Source of the DNA: Fimbriiglobus ruber
Lineage (GTDB): Bacteria; Planctomycetota; Planctomycetia; Gemmatales; Gemmataceae
Length of the DNA: 64,000 nucleotides
Direction: 5' to 3'
Assembly (NCBI RefSeq): GCF_002197845.1
Contig: NZ_NIDE01000020.1
Span: 543,460 to 607,459 of the forward strand
Shown: positions 46,663-54,370 of the stretch, one piece after another
How the letters are laid out: the number at the start of each line of letters is the position of its first letter
How positions within the stretch are numbered: position 1 is the first letter of the stretch
Position numbers and translations under genes: made by a program
Notes under the pieces: model-generated
Seen by the model: only the letters and a program-made list of their open reading frames with translations
Database searches by the model: none
Told to the model about the DNA's origin: nothing

Positions 46663-46908
46663 TCATGACTCCTCCGCGAAAAACTCGACGTAGTTCTTTC
46701 TCCGTCCCGCCCAGCAGGTGCCCTGAGGGTTGGACATCAGTTCGACGAACGTGTCCGGAAACCACAGGGCACCGGGGTCGGGGAATTGGCGCGCGACCCG
46801 TGACCCTTTTCCAGCATCAATGAGGTTCCTTTCTTTCCGGAATGCGTTCGACTGAATTAAGAGCCCATCTGCTCCTAAAAAGTCACGTTTTTCGGTCTTC
46901 CGTTTCAC
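46663..46908 (-). CDS. hypothetical small protein upstream of the WD40 array
   Basis: 81 residues from a GTG at 46908 (MKRKTEKRDFLGADGLLIQS) to FFAEES. It has a natural-looking composition but no recognised domain; aromatic-rich in its C-terminal third (ALWFPDTFVELM, NYVEFF). It is the first gene upstream of the WD40 array on the same strand and may have belonged to the same unit. No function is proposed. Between it and the IS5 element (46909-47098) the + strand has a short open tail (VPSSRIIAKVEETSPATVFL...) ending at 47085 that may be another gene fragment. Confidence 0.4.
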   Translation of the reverse strand: MKRKTEKRDFLGADGLLIQSNAFRKERNLIDAGKGSRVARQFPDPGALWFPDTFVELMSNPQGTCWAGRRKNYVEFFAEES

Positions 46909-47098
46909 AGTCGTTGTTTTAGTCTGCGCGCCTCCTGTTCTCCGGAATCACATCAAGCGGTCTGTTCTTGTTTTAAGGAACCGTCGGTGCCTTCGAGCCG
47001 AATCATCGCAAAAGTGGAAGAAACAAGTCCGGCCACAGTATTCTTGGAACTCGAAGAAGCAAAGTTGAAAAAAATGTCCGGATAGGTAGCGACAATAA

Positions 47099-48050
47099 GA
47101 GCCTGTCCAGGAAGTACTATTTTGATGCAACTATGTATTTGAATGTGGGATAACGCTCTTGCGGATCCATGCGATTGAGGATCAGTTGGATCGACCGCAC
47201 ACGGATCATGGATTCGCTGGAACTATTCAGTCGCTCGTAATTGCGACTCAACCGCCGGGCCCGCCCGAGCCACCCGAACGTCCGCTCCACGACCCACCGC
47301 TTGGGTAACAGGGTGAACCCCTTCGCCCCGTCCGGCCGGCGGACGATGACGAGTTCCCACCCGAGTTCCGGGTGGCCGTCTTTCCACCCGTTCAGGGCAT
47401 GGTTGTGGTACTTCCCGTCGGCCCACACGACCTTCAATCGCGGGTACGCGTCACGGTCCAACCCTTCGAGTACGGTCGGGGCCGCGGCCGCGTCGTCGAC
47501 GTGCCCGGCGGTCACCGCCACGACTATCAGCAGGCCCAGCGTATCGACCACGATCGACCGCTTCCGGCCCTGGATTTTCTTGCCCGCATCGTACCCGTTC
47601 CCGCCCGCGTGTTCGGTCCCTTTGACCGACTGGCTGTCGATGCTCGCGGCACTCGGGGTCCGCTCGTGACTCGGGGCGTGGACTTCCCGATACCCCTCCC
47701 GGAGGACATCCAGGAGTTCTTGCCAGGTGCCATCGTCCCGCCACTGGGCGAAGTATTCGTACACCGTACTCTTGGCCGGGAAGTCGTGCGGGAGCATCGA
47801 CCACTGACACCCCGACCGGTTCACGTACACGATCGCGTTCAGCACCTCCCGGAGGTCCACCGACCGGGGGCGTCCTCCGGGTCGGGCGGCCGGCAGGACG
47901 ACCTGGATGATCTCCCATTGGAGGTCGGTCAAATCGGTCGGATACGGTTTGCGAACGGTCGCATCCATGACTTCGCTCCTCGAGTACGAAGGAGCGACTA
48001 ACTTACAAGAGACGCACAACTTACAGCAAGGTCACTTTTCGGACAGCCTC
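47099..48050 (-). mobile_element. IS5-family insertion sequence (ISL2/IS1031-like)
   Basis: 952 bp with inverted repeats: left GAGCCTGTCCAGGAAGT, right (reverse complement) GAGGCTGTCCGAAAAGT, four mismatches. The flanks are TAA and TGA: both fit a TNA target but are not identical. It cuts off the 3' end of the DUF1376-like phage gene. Confidence 0.82.
47117..47968 (-). CDS. IS5-family transposase
   Basis: 283 residues from the ATG at 47968. DUF4096-type N-terminus (YPTDLTDLQWEIIQVVLPAA, GCQWSMLPHDFP), then the DDE core: SAASIDSQSVKGTEHAGGNG and GRKRSIVVDTLGLL, LKVVWADGKYHN (second Asp) and KRWVVERTFGWLGRARRLSR (Glu). No frameshift is seen and it is probably intact. It is distinct from the IS5-family element at 11111. 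Confidence 0.92.
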   Translation of the reverse strand: MDATVRKPYPTDLTDLQWEIIQVVLPAARPGGRPRSVDLREVLNAIVYVNRSGCQWSMLPHDFPAKSTVYEYFAQWRDDGTWQELLDVLREGYREVHAPSHERTPSAASIDSQSVKGTEHAGGNGYDAGKKIQGRKRSIVVDTLGLLIVVAVTAGHVDDAAAAPTVLEGLDRDAYPRLKVVWADGKYHNHALNGWKDGHPELGWELVIVRRPDGAKGFTLLPKRWVVERTFGWLGRARRLSRNYERLNSSSESMIRVRSIQLILNRMDPQERYPTFKYIVASK

Positions 48051-48419
48051 TGAGTCATCGTCCTCTATCATTTCTGCAGTAGAAGATGCAGAAGAAGATG
48101 CAGAAGCAGATGCAGGGGTTGGCGGAAGGTTATTCGGAAGGTTAACCTTGTTTGAAACCTTCGACTTATCCTTTAATGCAGGGTTGCCCCCAAGCTTTCC
48201 ACCAGAAGCTCTTGATTCTCTGACCAATTCGTCCTTTATCATGCGGCGTGAGAAAATGCACCCGATGGGATCGCGAGAAAACACGCCGGCTTCCTGAAGC
48301 TCCGCAAGCCAACCTTCTACTTCCGACAAGGATGCCCCGACGATGCGGGCGAGGTTTGCTGGAAGGATAACCTTTTCCCCAACCTTCAAGTACCCATACG
48401 GTGTGCCTTCATGCATTAG

Positions 48420-49787
48420 CAGTACAGCGCAGTAATTTAATAGGATGGGAGGGAAGGATTTAGGAGGAATCACATGACCGAGCAGGAAATCGTGGGCGTC
48501 GGCCCGGCGTTCGCCCGGTATCTGGGCCGGTATCGGGACGTGTTCCGGCAGGACCGCACGGCCGCCCACTTCGACACGTATTGTCGGGGCCTGTTATCCG
48601 ACCTGCCGCGGAAATCGATCGAACCGATCGCGTTGGCGAGCGGGACGACGGTCCGTACCCTCCAGTTGTTCGTGACGACCTCGGTGTGGTCGTACGACGA
48701 GGCCCGGACGCGGTTGCACCGATTCGTGGCCGATACGCTGGCCGATCTCCCGACCGATCCCGTCGGAACGGTCGGGGTGATCGACGAGACGAGCAGCCGG
48801 AAGTGGGGGATCACACTCCGGGCGTCCAACGGCAGTACCTGGGGTGTGTGGGCAAGGTCGACAATGGGATCGTGACCGTCCACGTGGGGGTCACCAAGGG
48901 CACCTTTCGTACCCTGTTGGACGCCGACCTGTTCCTACCCGAGTCGTGGGACGTGGACCGCGCGCGGTGTCAGGCGGCCGGCATCCCGGACACCGTCCGG
49001 CACCACCCGAAGTGGCGGCTGGCCCTCGACCAACTCCTCCGGGCGAACACGAACGGGATCACGTTCGACTGGCTGACGTTCGACGAAGGGTACGGGGCAG
49101 CCGTCCCGCTCCTGACCGTGTTGGGCGTGATGGGACAGCGGTTCGTGGGTGAAATCCCGACGAATTTCGCCGTCCGGGACGCGGCCGGGGGCCCCTCCGG
49201 CGGGCCGACGAGCGGTTGACCGGGGGTCACGCCGAGCGGGGGCGAGTGTACCGGTTGACCCGCCAGACGACCCGCCCGTCGGTCTGGCGGGTGGCCACCG
49301 CCATCGTCTGGGTGGCCGACCGCAAGCACACCCTGATGGTCGCCCGCAACGACGCGACCGGGGAGATCAAGTACTTCCTGACGAACGCCACGGCCGAGCC
49401 GGTGGCTCGGATTCTCGCCGTCGCCTTCCGCCGGTGGACGGTCGAGCATCTATTCCGGGTCGCCAAACAGGAAGTCGGACTGATGCACTACGAGGGGCGG
49501 GATTACACGGGGCTGATGCGGCACCTGACCCTGGCCGTGGTCGTCCTCGGATTCGTCGCCGCCCACACGGAGCGGCTCCGGGGGGAAAAACCCAGACGTG
49601 ACGATGGAGCAGGTGTGCCGGGCGCTCAACGTCCGGTGCGCGATCCTGTTCCGGCGGCGACGGGGAACCGGGGCCACCCAACATACCAGCGACGTAATTC
49701 AATACCACCAGCGGCGAAACAAGCAAGCCACCCGATCTCATAAGAAGCAGCGGCACAAACGTGTTACGTAAAATACGCGCTGTACTG
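48420..49787 (+). mobile_element. IS701-type insertion sequence
   Basis: 1368 bp. Inverted repeats: left CAGTACAGCGCAGTAATTTA, right (reverse complement) CAGTACAGCGCGTATTTTAC. A perfect 4-bp target duplication TTAG (YTAR, as known for IS701) lies at 48416-48419 and 49788-49791. The insertion splits the DUF1376-like gene. Confidence 0.88.
48474..49771 (+). pseudogene. IS701-type transposase with three frameshifts
   Basis: From the ATG at 48474: VGPAFARYLGRYRDVFRQDR, VGVIDETSSRKWG (first Asp). The frame then breaks near 48830 and resumes with NGIVTVHVGVTKGTFRTLLD and TFDEGYGAAVPLLTVLGVMG (second Asp). It breaks again near 49205 to VYRLTRQTTRPSVWRVATAI and RWTVEHLFRVAKQEVGLMHY (Glu), and a third time near 49585 to NPDVTMEQVCRALNVRCAIL ending at 49771. 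The element is therefore dead. It is a different lineage from the IS701-type gene at 35681. Confidence 0.85.
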
Positions 49788-49892
49788 TTAGGCAGATCAT
49801 ATCCATCCACAACCCTCTCGCACCGACTGAACACGCACGCAAATCAGTCGCTCTGAGCCAGTCGCCGGGGTAGAACTGGAATGACGGCCGCT

Positions 49893-50192
49893 TCAAGACA
49901 CCCTCGCTTTCTGAATGTTCGCTTCGATAAAGCGACGAACGGCTTCCGGCGTCGCGTCAAGTAGTTCACGTTTCAGGAATGCGGGGAACGCTCGGCACAC
50001 GCGCGTCTCCAAGGCGAATGCCTCTGCACGGGTCGGCATTGCGAACTGTGCCACGAACGATAGCGGACCGACGGCATAGTGCCCGAACGCCCTGTTCTTG
50101 TGGTTGACGGAAATGCCTACTTTGCAGCGCCGGTTGCCGTCAATGCTGGTGTGTGAGTAGAGGTACAGATAGGTGATTCGTTGCTCATTCAT
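49893..50192 (-). CDS. GIY-YIG-like (T5orf172/Mug113) protein
   Basis: 99 residues. The pattern ITYLYLYSHTSIDG then RCKVGISVNHKNRAFGHYA and AEAFALETRVCRAF corresponds to the short GIY-YIG-like fold of the Mug113/T5orf172 group: the Y-x-Y strand, the K-V-G-I-S strand with a basic residue after it, and the E of the helix. Such small nucleases are common in phage lysogeny and replication regions. It is the third gene of a leftward unit (start overlaps the previous stop by 8 bp). Its stop overlaps the TTG start of the DUF1376-like gene. Confidence 0.7.
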   Translation of the reverse strand: MNEQRITYLYLYSHTSIDGNRRCKVGISVNHKNRAFGHYAVGPLSFVAQFAMPTRAEAFALETRVCRAFPAFLKRELLDATPEAVRRFIEANIQKARVS

Positions 50193-50397
50193 GGGTTCCG
50201 CCTTCGGCTACTTCTGCACAGCTACTCCTGTCGGCCGGTGCGAGCCGTGATTCGAGTCCCTTGAGACGCTCGTCGTAGCGGTTACGGTCGTGCCAGTGAA
50301 GCTGGTTGAAATGATCGAGGACGGCGAAGAAGGCGTCTTCCTTCGGCATGCCCTTCTTGATGAATGAAAGGTAGAGTTGGCGAGATTCGTTAGCCAT
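50185..50397 (-). CDS. hypothetical phage-type protein
   Basis: 70 residues (MANESRQLYLSFIKKGMPKE start), charged and probably helical, with no recognised domain. It overlaps the repressor gene upstream by 8 bp and the GIY-YIG-like gene downstream by 8 bp, so it is surely translated in the repressor operon. The function is unknown. Confidence 0.6.
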   Translation of the reverse strand: MANESRQLYLSFIKKGMPKEDAFFAVLDHFNQLHWHDRNRYDERLKGLESRLAPADRSSCAEVAEGGTHE

Positions 50398-50572
50398 TCC
50401 CTTCCTCCGTGACCAACTTAGTCAGCTTGCTGAGTTGATCGAACTGAGGGTTCTTCCCCTGTCTCCACCTCCAAAGCGTAGTAGGGTGCACATTAATTGA
50501 TTTGCATATCTTTTCGTCATTGATGCCCTTGCTGGCTGCTAGTACGAGTAATTCTTTTGCGGTGATAAGCAT
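50390..50572 (-). CDS. small helix-turn-helix repressor (Cro/CI-like)
   Basis: 60 residues. LLVLAASKGINDEKICKSIN followed by VHPTTLWRWRQGKNPQFDQL is a helix-turn-helix of the phage Cro/CI class with a recognition helix around TTLWRWRQG. It has no dimerisation or protease domain. It is first in a leftward operon and divergent from the ERF recombination operon, with the operators TTGCA-N4-TGCAA in between, one of which covers its own start codon. It therefore probably represses both directions and itself. Confidence 0.82.
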   Translation of the reverse strand: MLITAKELLVLAASKGINDEKICKSINVHPTTLWRWRQGKNPQFDQLSKLTKLVTEEGNG

Positions 50573-50585
50573 TGCACTCTTGCAA
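50572..50585. promoter_or_regulatory. operator O1: TTGCA-CTCT-TGCAA
   Basis: A perfect 5+5 palindrome with a 4-bp spacer, overlapping the start codon of the HTH gene. The same palindrome is found at 50623-50636; the centres are 51 bp apart. Proposed binding site of the HTH repressor. Confidence 0.7.
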
Positions 50586-50622
50586 AAATAATTGTTGCGC
50601 GAAGTCTTTTACTCCTCTACGT

Positions 50623-50636
50623 TTGCATCATTGCAA
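50623..50636. promoter_or_regulatory. operator O2: TTGCA-TCAT-TGCAA
   Basis: A perfect palindrome of the same form as O1, 31 bases upstream of the ERF start codon. A possible rightward promoter TTGCGC (50595-50600) with TACGTT 17 bp later lies just upstream, so a bound repressor at O2 would block transcription start. Inference. Confidence 0.65.
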
Positions 50637-50667
50637 TTTGAATGTCAACAACTGAATGGAGTCAAGG

Positions 50668-51447
50668 ATGACAACAAGGGAACAGAAAGCCGAACCGCCT
50701 AAAGAGAAGCAGCCGCTAAACGTCTACCAAGCGATTGCCGAGGTCCAGGCGGAACTCGCGAAGAGCGGTATCAGCAAGAGCAACAAGAACAAGGAACAGG
50801 GCTACACGTTCCGCGGGATCGACGACCTGTACAACGCCCTGGCCAAATGCTTGTCCGAAACAGGGCTGTGCATCCTGCCTCGCATTTTGAGCCGAGAGAT
50901 GAGCGAGCGGAAAACTGCTAAAGGCAACCCGCTGTTCAGTGTGATTGTGGAAGCGGAGTTCGACTTCGTGTCTTCGCACGACGGGACCAAGCACACAGTC
51001 AGGATGTACGGAGAGGCAATGGACACAGCGGACAAGGCGACCAACAAGGCTATGTCCGCCGCGTACAAGTACGCCTGCCTGCAGACCTTCTGCATCCCGA
51101 CCGAAGGCGACAACGATCCCGACTCAACGACGCCGGAAGTCGCTCCCAAGACGGCCGGAGTGTTTTCTTCCCGTGAGGAGCTGGACTCTTTTGTCACCAA
51201 CTACCTTGATGCACTGAACAAAGCGACAACGCTTGAGCACGTCAAGGACCAGCGCGACTTGAACGCCGCGCGGGTAACCGCGATGAAGAACAGCCCGGTT
51301 GCAGAAGACCGGGAGGGATACCAGAAGATCATCACCGTTCAGAACGCACTGGTGACGAAGCTGAAAGAAAAGCCGACGACCGTCGATGCCGCGAAGCAGT
51401 CCGCCTCGTTGCCACCCGCGGTGGGCGACGACGAAATCCCGTTCTAG
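50668..51447 (+). CDS. ERF-family single-strand annealing protein
   Basis: 259 residues from the ATG at 50668, which has GGAG six bases upstream (an ATG at 50656 is less well placed). The ERF superfamily core is visible: NVYQAIAEVQAELAKSGISK, YTFRGIDDLYNALAKCLSET, SVIVEAEFDFVSSHDGTKHT, GEAMDTADKATNKAMSAAYK, LQTFCIPTEGDNDPD. ERF proteins pair complementary single strands in phage recombination. The C-terminus ends in VGDDEIPF, the acidic tip typical of SSB proteins, and the SSB two genes downstream ends in the same residues. First gene of the rightward operon. Confidence 0.9.
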   Translation: MTTREQKAEPPKEKQPLNVYQAIAEVQAELAKSGISKSNKNKEQGYTFRGIDDLYNALAKCLSETGLCILPRILSREMSERKTAKGNPLFSVIVEAEFDFVSSHDGTKHTVRMYGEAMDTADKATNKAMSAAYKYACLQTFCIPTEGDNDPDSTTPEVAPKTAGVFSSREELDSFVTNYLDALNKATTLEHVKDQRDLNAARVTAMKNSPVAEDREGYQKIITVQNALVTKLKEKPTTVDAAKQSASLPPAVGDDEIPF

Positions 51448-51456
51448 GAGGGCAAC

Positions 51457-51933
51457 ATGGACGCTATTCAGGAACACCATCAGAAGTTGCTCGCCGCCTT
51501 CGGGTCCGTTCTCGCCGCCGAGGAAAAAATCAGCGACGTTAAGACACGGCTCGACCAGGTAACAAATCTTCTCCAAGCGGAGAAGACCGCCGCCGAAACG
51601 GACTTGGCGTCGGCGTGGGAGCAGGTTGAGCAGCTCATGTCCGAGACCGGTGAGGTCGAAGTGCTTCTCCCAGGAGCCGTGACCGACTTCAAGATCGCCC
51701 GGAGCAACCCCCGCGAGACCGTCAAGGTCGAAGTGGAGGCGACGCCGGACGAGTTCTGCAAGATCGAACGGAAGCCACGCTTGAAGGAAATCGGAGAGCA
51801 CCTGAAGGGCCTCCGCGACGCCGGGTTACCGTTCCCAAACTGGGCCAGCTTCCAAGTCGGCACAGCAAAATTAAGCTGGAAGGCAGTCAAGAAATCAATG
51901 AAAACACAGGAGAAAGTATGTCAGGAAGCGTAA
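51457..51933 (+). CDS. Gp157-like phage protein
   Basis: 158 residues. The N-terminal two thirds are coiled-coil (AAEEKISDVKTRLDQVTNLL, QAEKTAAETDLASAWEQVEQ). The C-terminal part FCKIERKPRLKEIGEHLKGL and AKLSWKAVKKSM resembles the end of siphovirus Gp157-type proteins, associated with phage resistance or recombination modules. Its last codons overlap the SSB start by 16 bp. Role unproven; the call rests on order and pattern. Confidence 0.6.
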   Translation: MDAIQEHHQKLLAAFGSVLAAEEKISDVKTRLDQVTNLLQAEKTAAETDLASAWEQVEQLMSETGEVEVLLPGAVTDFKIARSNPRETVKVEVEATPDEFCKIERKPRLKEIGEHLKGLRDAGLPFPNWASFQVGTAKLSWKAVKKSMKTQEKVCQEA

Positions 51934-52355
51934 ACAAGGTCATTTTGGTCGGGAACCTTGGGAAAGACCCGGAAATCCGTTCGACCCAGGACGGACGGGA
52001 GATCGCGTCTTTTTCGCTCGCCACGTCCGAAGTGTGGAAGGATAAGGGGACCGGAGAACGTCGCGAAAAGACCGAATGGCACAACGTGGTGGTGTTCAAT
52101 CCGAGCCTCGTCGGCGTGGTAAAGAGCTACGTGAAGAAGGGAACGAAGCTGTACCTCGAAGGTTCCATGCAAACCCGAAAGTGGATGGACAAGCAAGGCA
52201 GCGACCGATACTCCACTGAGGTTGTGCTTCAGGCCTTCGGCGGGTCGCTGGTCATGCTGAACAAGGTTGAGCGTTCCGATACGGCAGGTGAACAACGCCA
52301 GTACACGGCCAACCAGCCAGCAGCCGAACTGCTTGATGACGAAATTCCGTTCTGA
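51918..52355 (+). CDS. ssb: single-stranded DNA-binding protein
   Basis: 145 residues. OB-fold signature: VNKVILVGNLGKDPEIRSTQ, ASFSLATSEVWKDKGTGERR, TEWHNVVVFNPSLVGVVKSY, LYLEGSMQTRKWMDKQGSDR. It has the C-terminal acidic tip LLDDEIPF that recruits repair proteins. It coats ssDNA for the ERF/NinB recombination functions encoded on both sides, and overlaps the upstream gene. A phage-encoded paralogue rather than the chromosomal gene is inferred from context. Confidence 0.95.
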   Translation: MSGSVNKVILVGNLGKDPEIRSTQDGREIASFSLATSEVWKDKGTGERREKTEWHNVVVFNPSLVGVVKSYVKKGTKLYLEGSMQTRKWMDKQGSDRYSTEVVLQAFGGSLVMLNKVERSDTAGEQRQYTANQPAAELLDDEIPF

Positions 52356-52357
52356 GC

Positions 52358-52786
52358 ATGTCGGACGTCCTCGAACTCCCCTTCATGGCCGCTGATGGCC
52401 GAATTCCCTCATCCGTCTGGGAACGCCTCGGTGACACGGTCTCCCGTCTTCCTGGGAAGCGTTTCGTCATCACATTGAAGGAAGTGAAGCGGAAGCGCTC
52501 TGTGAGTCAGAACGCTTACTATTGGGGCGTCGTCATCGCTGAGATCACGAAGATGTTCCGCGATCACGGCAACTACGTCGACGGAGAGGATGTCCATGAG
52601 TTCCTCAAACTCCGGGTGGCGAAGCTGTCGAGGATGATCGTCACGCCAGACGGCGAGGTTCACAAGTCTCTCGGCTCAACGACTAAGCTCTCGACGATGG
52701 AATTTGAAGTCTACCTCGAACGGGTGCGGGCATGGGCCGCCGAATACGGCTGCATCATCCCTCTCCCGAACGAGCAAGTCAGTTAA
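52358..52786 (+). CDS. NinB-like recombination protein
   Basis: 142 residues, two bases after the SSB stop. FVITLKEVKRKRSVSQNAYY with WGVVIAEITKMF is the central motif (R-S-x-x-Q-N-x-Y-Y-W) of NinB/Orf-type phage recombination mediators, followed by helices HEFLKLRVAKLSRMIV and a C-terminal EFEVYLERVRAWAAEYGCII. NinB (lambda Orf) helps load the annealing protein on SSB-coated DNA, which agrees with its position behind ERF and SSB. Confidence 0.8.
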   Translation: MSDVLELPFMAADGRIPSSVWERLGDTVSRLPGKRFVITLKEVKRKRSVSQNAYYWGVVIAEITKMFRDHGNYVDGEDVHEFLKLRVAKLSRMIVTPDGEVHKSLGSTTKLSTMEFEVYLERVRAWAAEYGCIIPLPNEQVS

Positions 52787-52808
52787 CCAACCAACGAAAG
52801 GAATCACT

Positions 52809-53333
52809 ATGACCAAAGCACTTATCGGAGGAAACTCAGTCGAGCAACTCAAATCGATCATCGCGCGGGTGGAAAAGCTCGAAGAAGAGAAGGCCGGAAT
52901 AGCCGCCGATATACGCGACATCTTCGCCGAAGCTAAAGGCAACGGCTTCGACGTGAAGGCCATCCGCTCGATCATCAAAATCCGCAAGATGGACGCCAGC
53001 GAGCGCGAAGAGGCTGAGACGGTGCTCGACACGTACCTCCACGCCCTCGGAATGGTTCCCGAGTTCGAAGCATTTGATGAAGCGAAGGAGCAGGCCGTCG
53101 AGAACGAATCAGCAGATCAACTCGCCAAACCCGATGGACATTACCTACAGGCGGTCACTCTCGTTGTCCTCGACCGCAACGCCTCCGCCAGCTATCTGCA
53201 GAGGCTGCTGAAAATCAGGTACAACCACGCAGCAGAATTGATCGAACGGATGGAACGCGAGGGCATTGTTGGCCCAGCCAATCACCTCGGTAAGCGTGAG
53301 GTATTGCGCAAGCCCGAAGGGGAGGCCGCATGA
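52809..53333 (+). CDS. DUF2312 (GapR-like) fused to FtsK-gamma winged helix
   Basis: 174 residues from the ATG at 52809. Residues 8-82 match DUF2312, the family of GapR-type DNA-binding proteins: SVEQLKSIIARVEKLEEEKA, IADIRDIFAEAKGNGFDVK-like, IRSIIKIRKMDASEREEAET. Residues 110-168 are an FtsK gamma winged helix: YLQAVTLVVLDRNASASYLQ, RLLKIRYNHAAELIERMERE, GIVGP and REVL. FtsK gamma reads short oriented DNA motifs; GapR-like domains bind overtwisted AT-rich DNA. The fusion of the two is unusual. Its stop overlaps the next start (ATGA). Confidence 0.8.
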   Translation: MTKALIGGNSVEQLKSIIARVEKLEEEKAGIAADIRDIFAEAKGNGFDVKAIRSIIKIRKMDASEREEAETVLDTYLHALGMVPEFEAFDEAKEQAVENESADQLAKPDGHYLQAVTLVVLDRNASASYLQRLLKIRYNHAAELIERMEREGIVGPANHLGKREVLRKPEGEAA

Positions 53334-54370
53334 AGGCGCGTCCGATTTTATTCTCATCTCCGATGATCCGTGCTCTGCTCGACGGCAGGAAGACGCAGAC
53401 GCGGCGAGTGGTGAAGGGCGAGTGTCAGCAGTTCCTCGTGAACGCCAATGGGATGGCAAAGGTTCTGGATGGCGTGGTGTACAACTACTCCTTTGAGGAG
53501 ACTTTGGGACGCTGCCCCTACGGCAAGCCCGGCGACCTGCTCATCGTCGCTGCACCGATCGAGGACTACCCGAATTACTGCGCCGGGACAAACGGGGTGA
53601 TCTACTCGAAGGCCCGTGGTAGCTGGCGTCCGCTGCGAACTTGGGAGCCGGAAGATGGATACCCAAGCGTCACGGTGATGCTGAACGGTAGAAAAACCAC
53701 CCGAAGCGTCCATTCGCTCGTCTGTTCCGCGTTCTATGGCCCGCCGCCATTTCCGGGCGCTCAGGTTCGACATCTCGACGGCAATTACAAGAACAGCCAG
53801 CCGAGCAACTTGGCTTGGGGGACACGGCAGGACAACTGGAGAGACCGCCGCGCTCACGGCAACGGCGCGGAAGGCGAGAAGCACCACCACTCGAACTTCA
53901 CGGACGAGGAACGGGGACACATCAGGTGGGCCGTCGGAAAGGGACTGGCCAGTGGTAGGCACGCGGCTCGCGTGCTCGGTGTATCGCAGTGCTCTATTCT
54001 GGGCATACTGCAAGGCAACGAAACGCTGGCCGTCGACCAGGACCTTCCTGCCAACCGGATCCCGGTGATGACGCTGGAACTGACGGAGGTGCGGGTGAAA
54101 AGGCTACAGGACATCAGTGAGGCAGACGCGATCACCGAGGGGATCGAACCTGTCCTTACTGGAACTGGCGAGCAGTGCGGTTGGCTGAACTACGACCACG
54201 AGGGCGATGGCGTGGGGTACTGCACGAAGCCGGTAGACAGCTACGCGACCCTCTGGCGTCGCATCAACGGCCCGGATGCTTGGGACGAGAATCCTTGGGT
54301 GTGGATTCCGGCCTTCCGCGTCCACCAGCAGAACGTCGATGCCTTCCTCGCGGCGAAGGGGGCGGCATGA
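53330..54370 (+). CDS. ASCH/PUA-like phage protein interrupted in frame by an HNH endonuclease domain
   Basis: 346 residues. Residues 1-73 (ARPILFSSPMIRALLDGRKT, QTRRVVK, CPYGKPGDLLIV) and 240-346 (MTLELTEVRVKRLQDISEAD, WRRINGPDAWDENPWVWIPA) are the two halves of a common phage ASCH-like protein. Between them, residues about 76-235 are a NUMOD4/HNH-type homing endonuclease: IEDYPNYCAGTNGVIYSKAR, VHSLVCSAFYGPPPFPGAQV, RHLDGNYKNSQPSNLAWGTR (H-N-H residues), GEKHHHSNFTDEERGHIRWA and an HTH-like SGRHAARVLGVSQCSILGIL. No intein splicing residues are seen, so it reads as an in-frame fusion. Confidence 0.78.
   Translation: MKARPILFSSPMIRALLDGRKTQTRRVVKGECQQFLVNANGMAKVLDGVVYNYSFEETLGRCPYGKPGDLLIVAAPIEDYPNYCAGTNGVIYSKARGSWRPLRTWEPEDGYPSVTVMLNGRKTTRSVHSLVCSAFYGPPPFPGAQVRHLDGNYKNSQPSNLAWGTRQDNWRDRRAHGNGAEGEKHHHSNFTDEERGHIRWAVGKGLASGRHAARVLGVSQCSILGILQGNETLAVDQDLPANRIPVMTLELTEVRVKRLQDISEADAITEGIEPVLTGTGEQCGWLNYDHEGDGVGYCTKPVDSYATLWRRINGPDAWDENPWVWIPAFRVHQQNVDAFLAAKGAA

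Larger units (their letters stand above)
48051..49896 (-). pseudogene. DUF1376-like phage replication protein, split by IS701-type and cut by IS5
   Basis: The 5' part lies at 49792-49896, starting at a TTG that overlaps the stop of the GIY-YIG gene. It reads FQFYPGDWLRATDLRACSVG and ARGLWMDMIC. After removing the IS at 48420-49787 and one TTAG copy, the frame continues without a break into LMHEGTPYGYLKVGEKVILP, LARIVGASLSEVEGWLAELQ, FSRRMIKDELVRESRASGGK. That is the layout of DUF1376/YdaU-type proteins that sit in phage replication modules. After a Ser/Ala/Asp-rich tail the gene meets the IS5 element at 48050 and its end is lost. Confidence 0.82.

Noticed and set aside
53330-54370. intein in the ASCH-like protein
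   Set aside because: The inserted part has an HNH domain but neither a Cys/Ser at the upstream junction nor a His-Asn plus Cys/Ser/Thr at the downstream junction.
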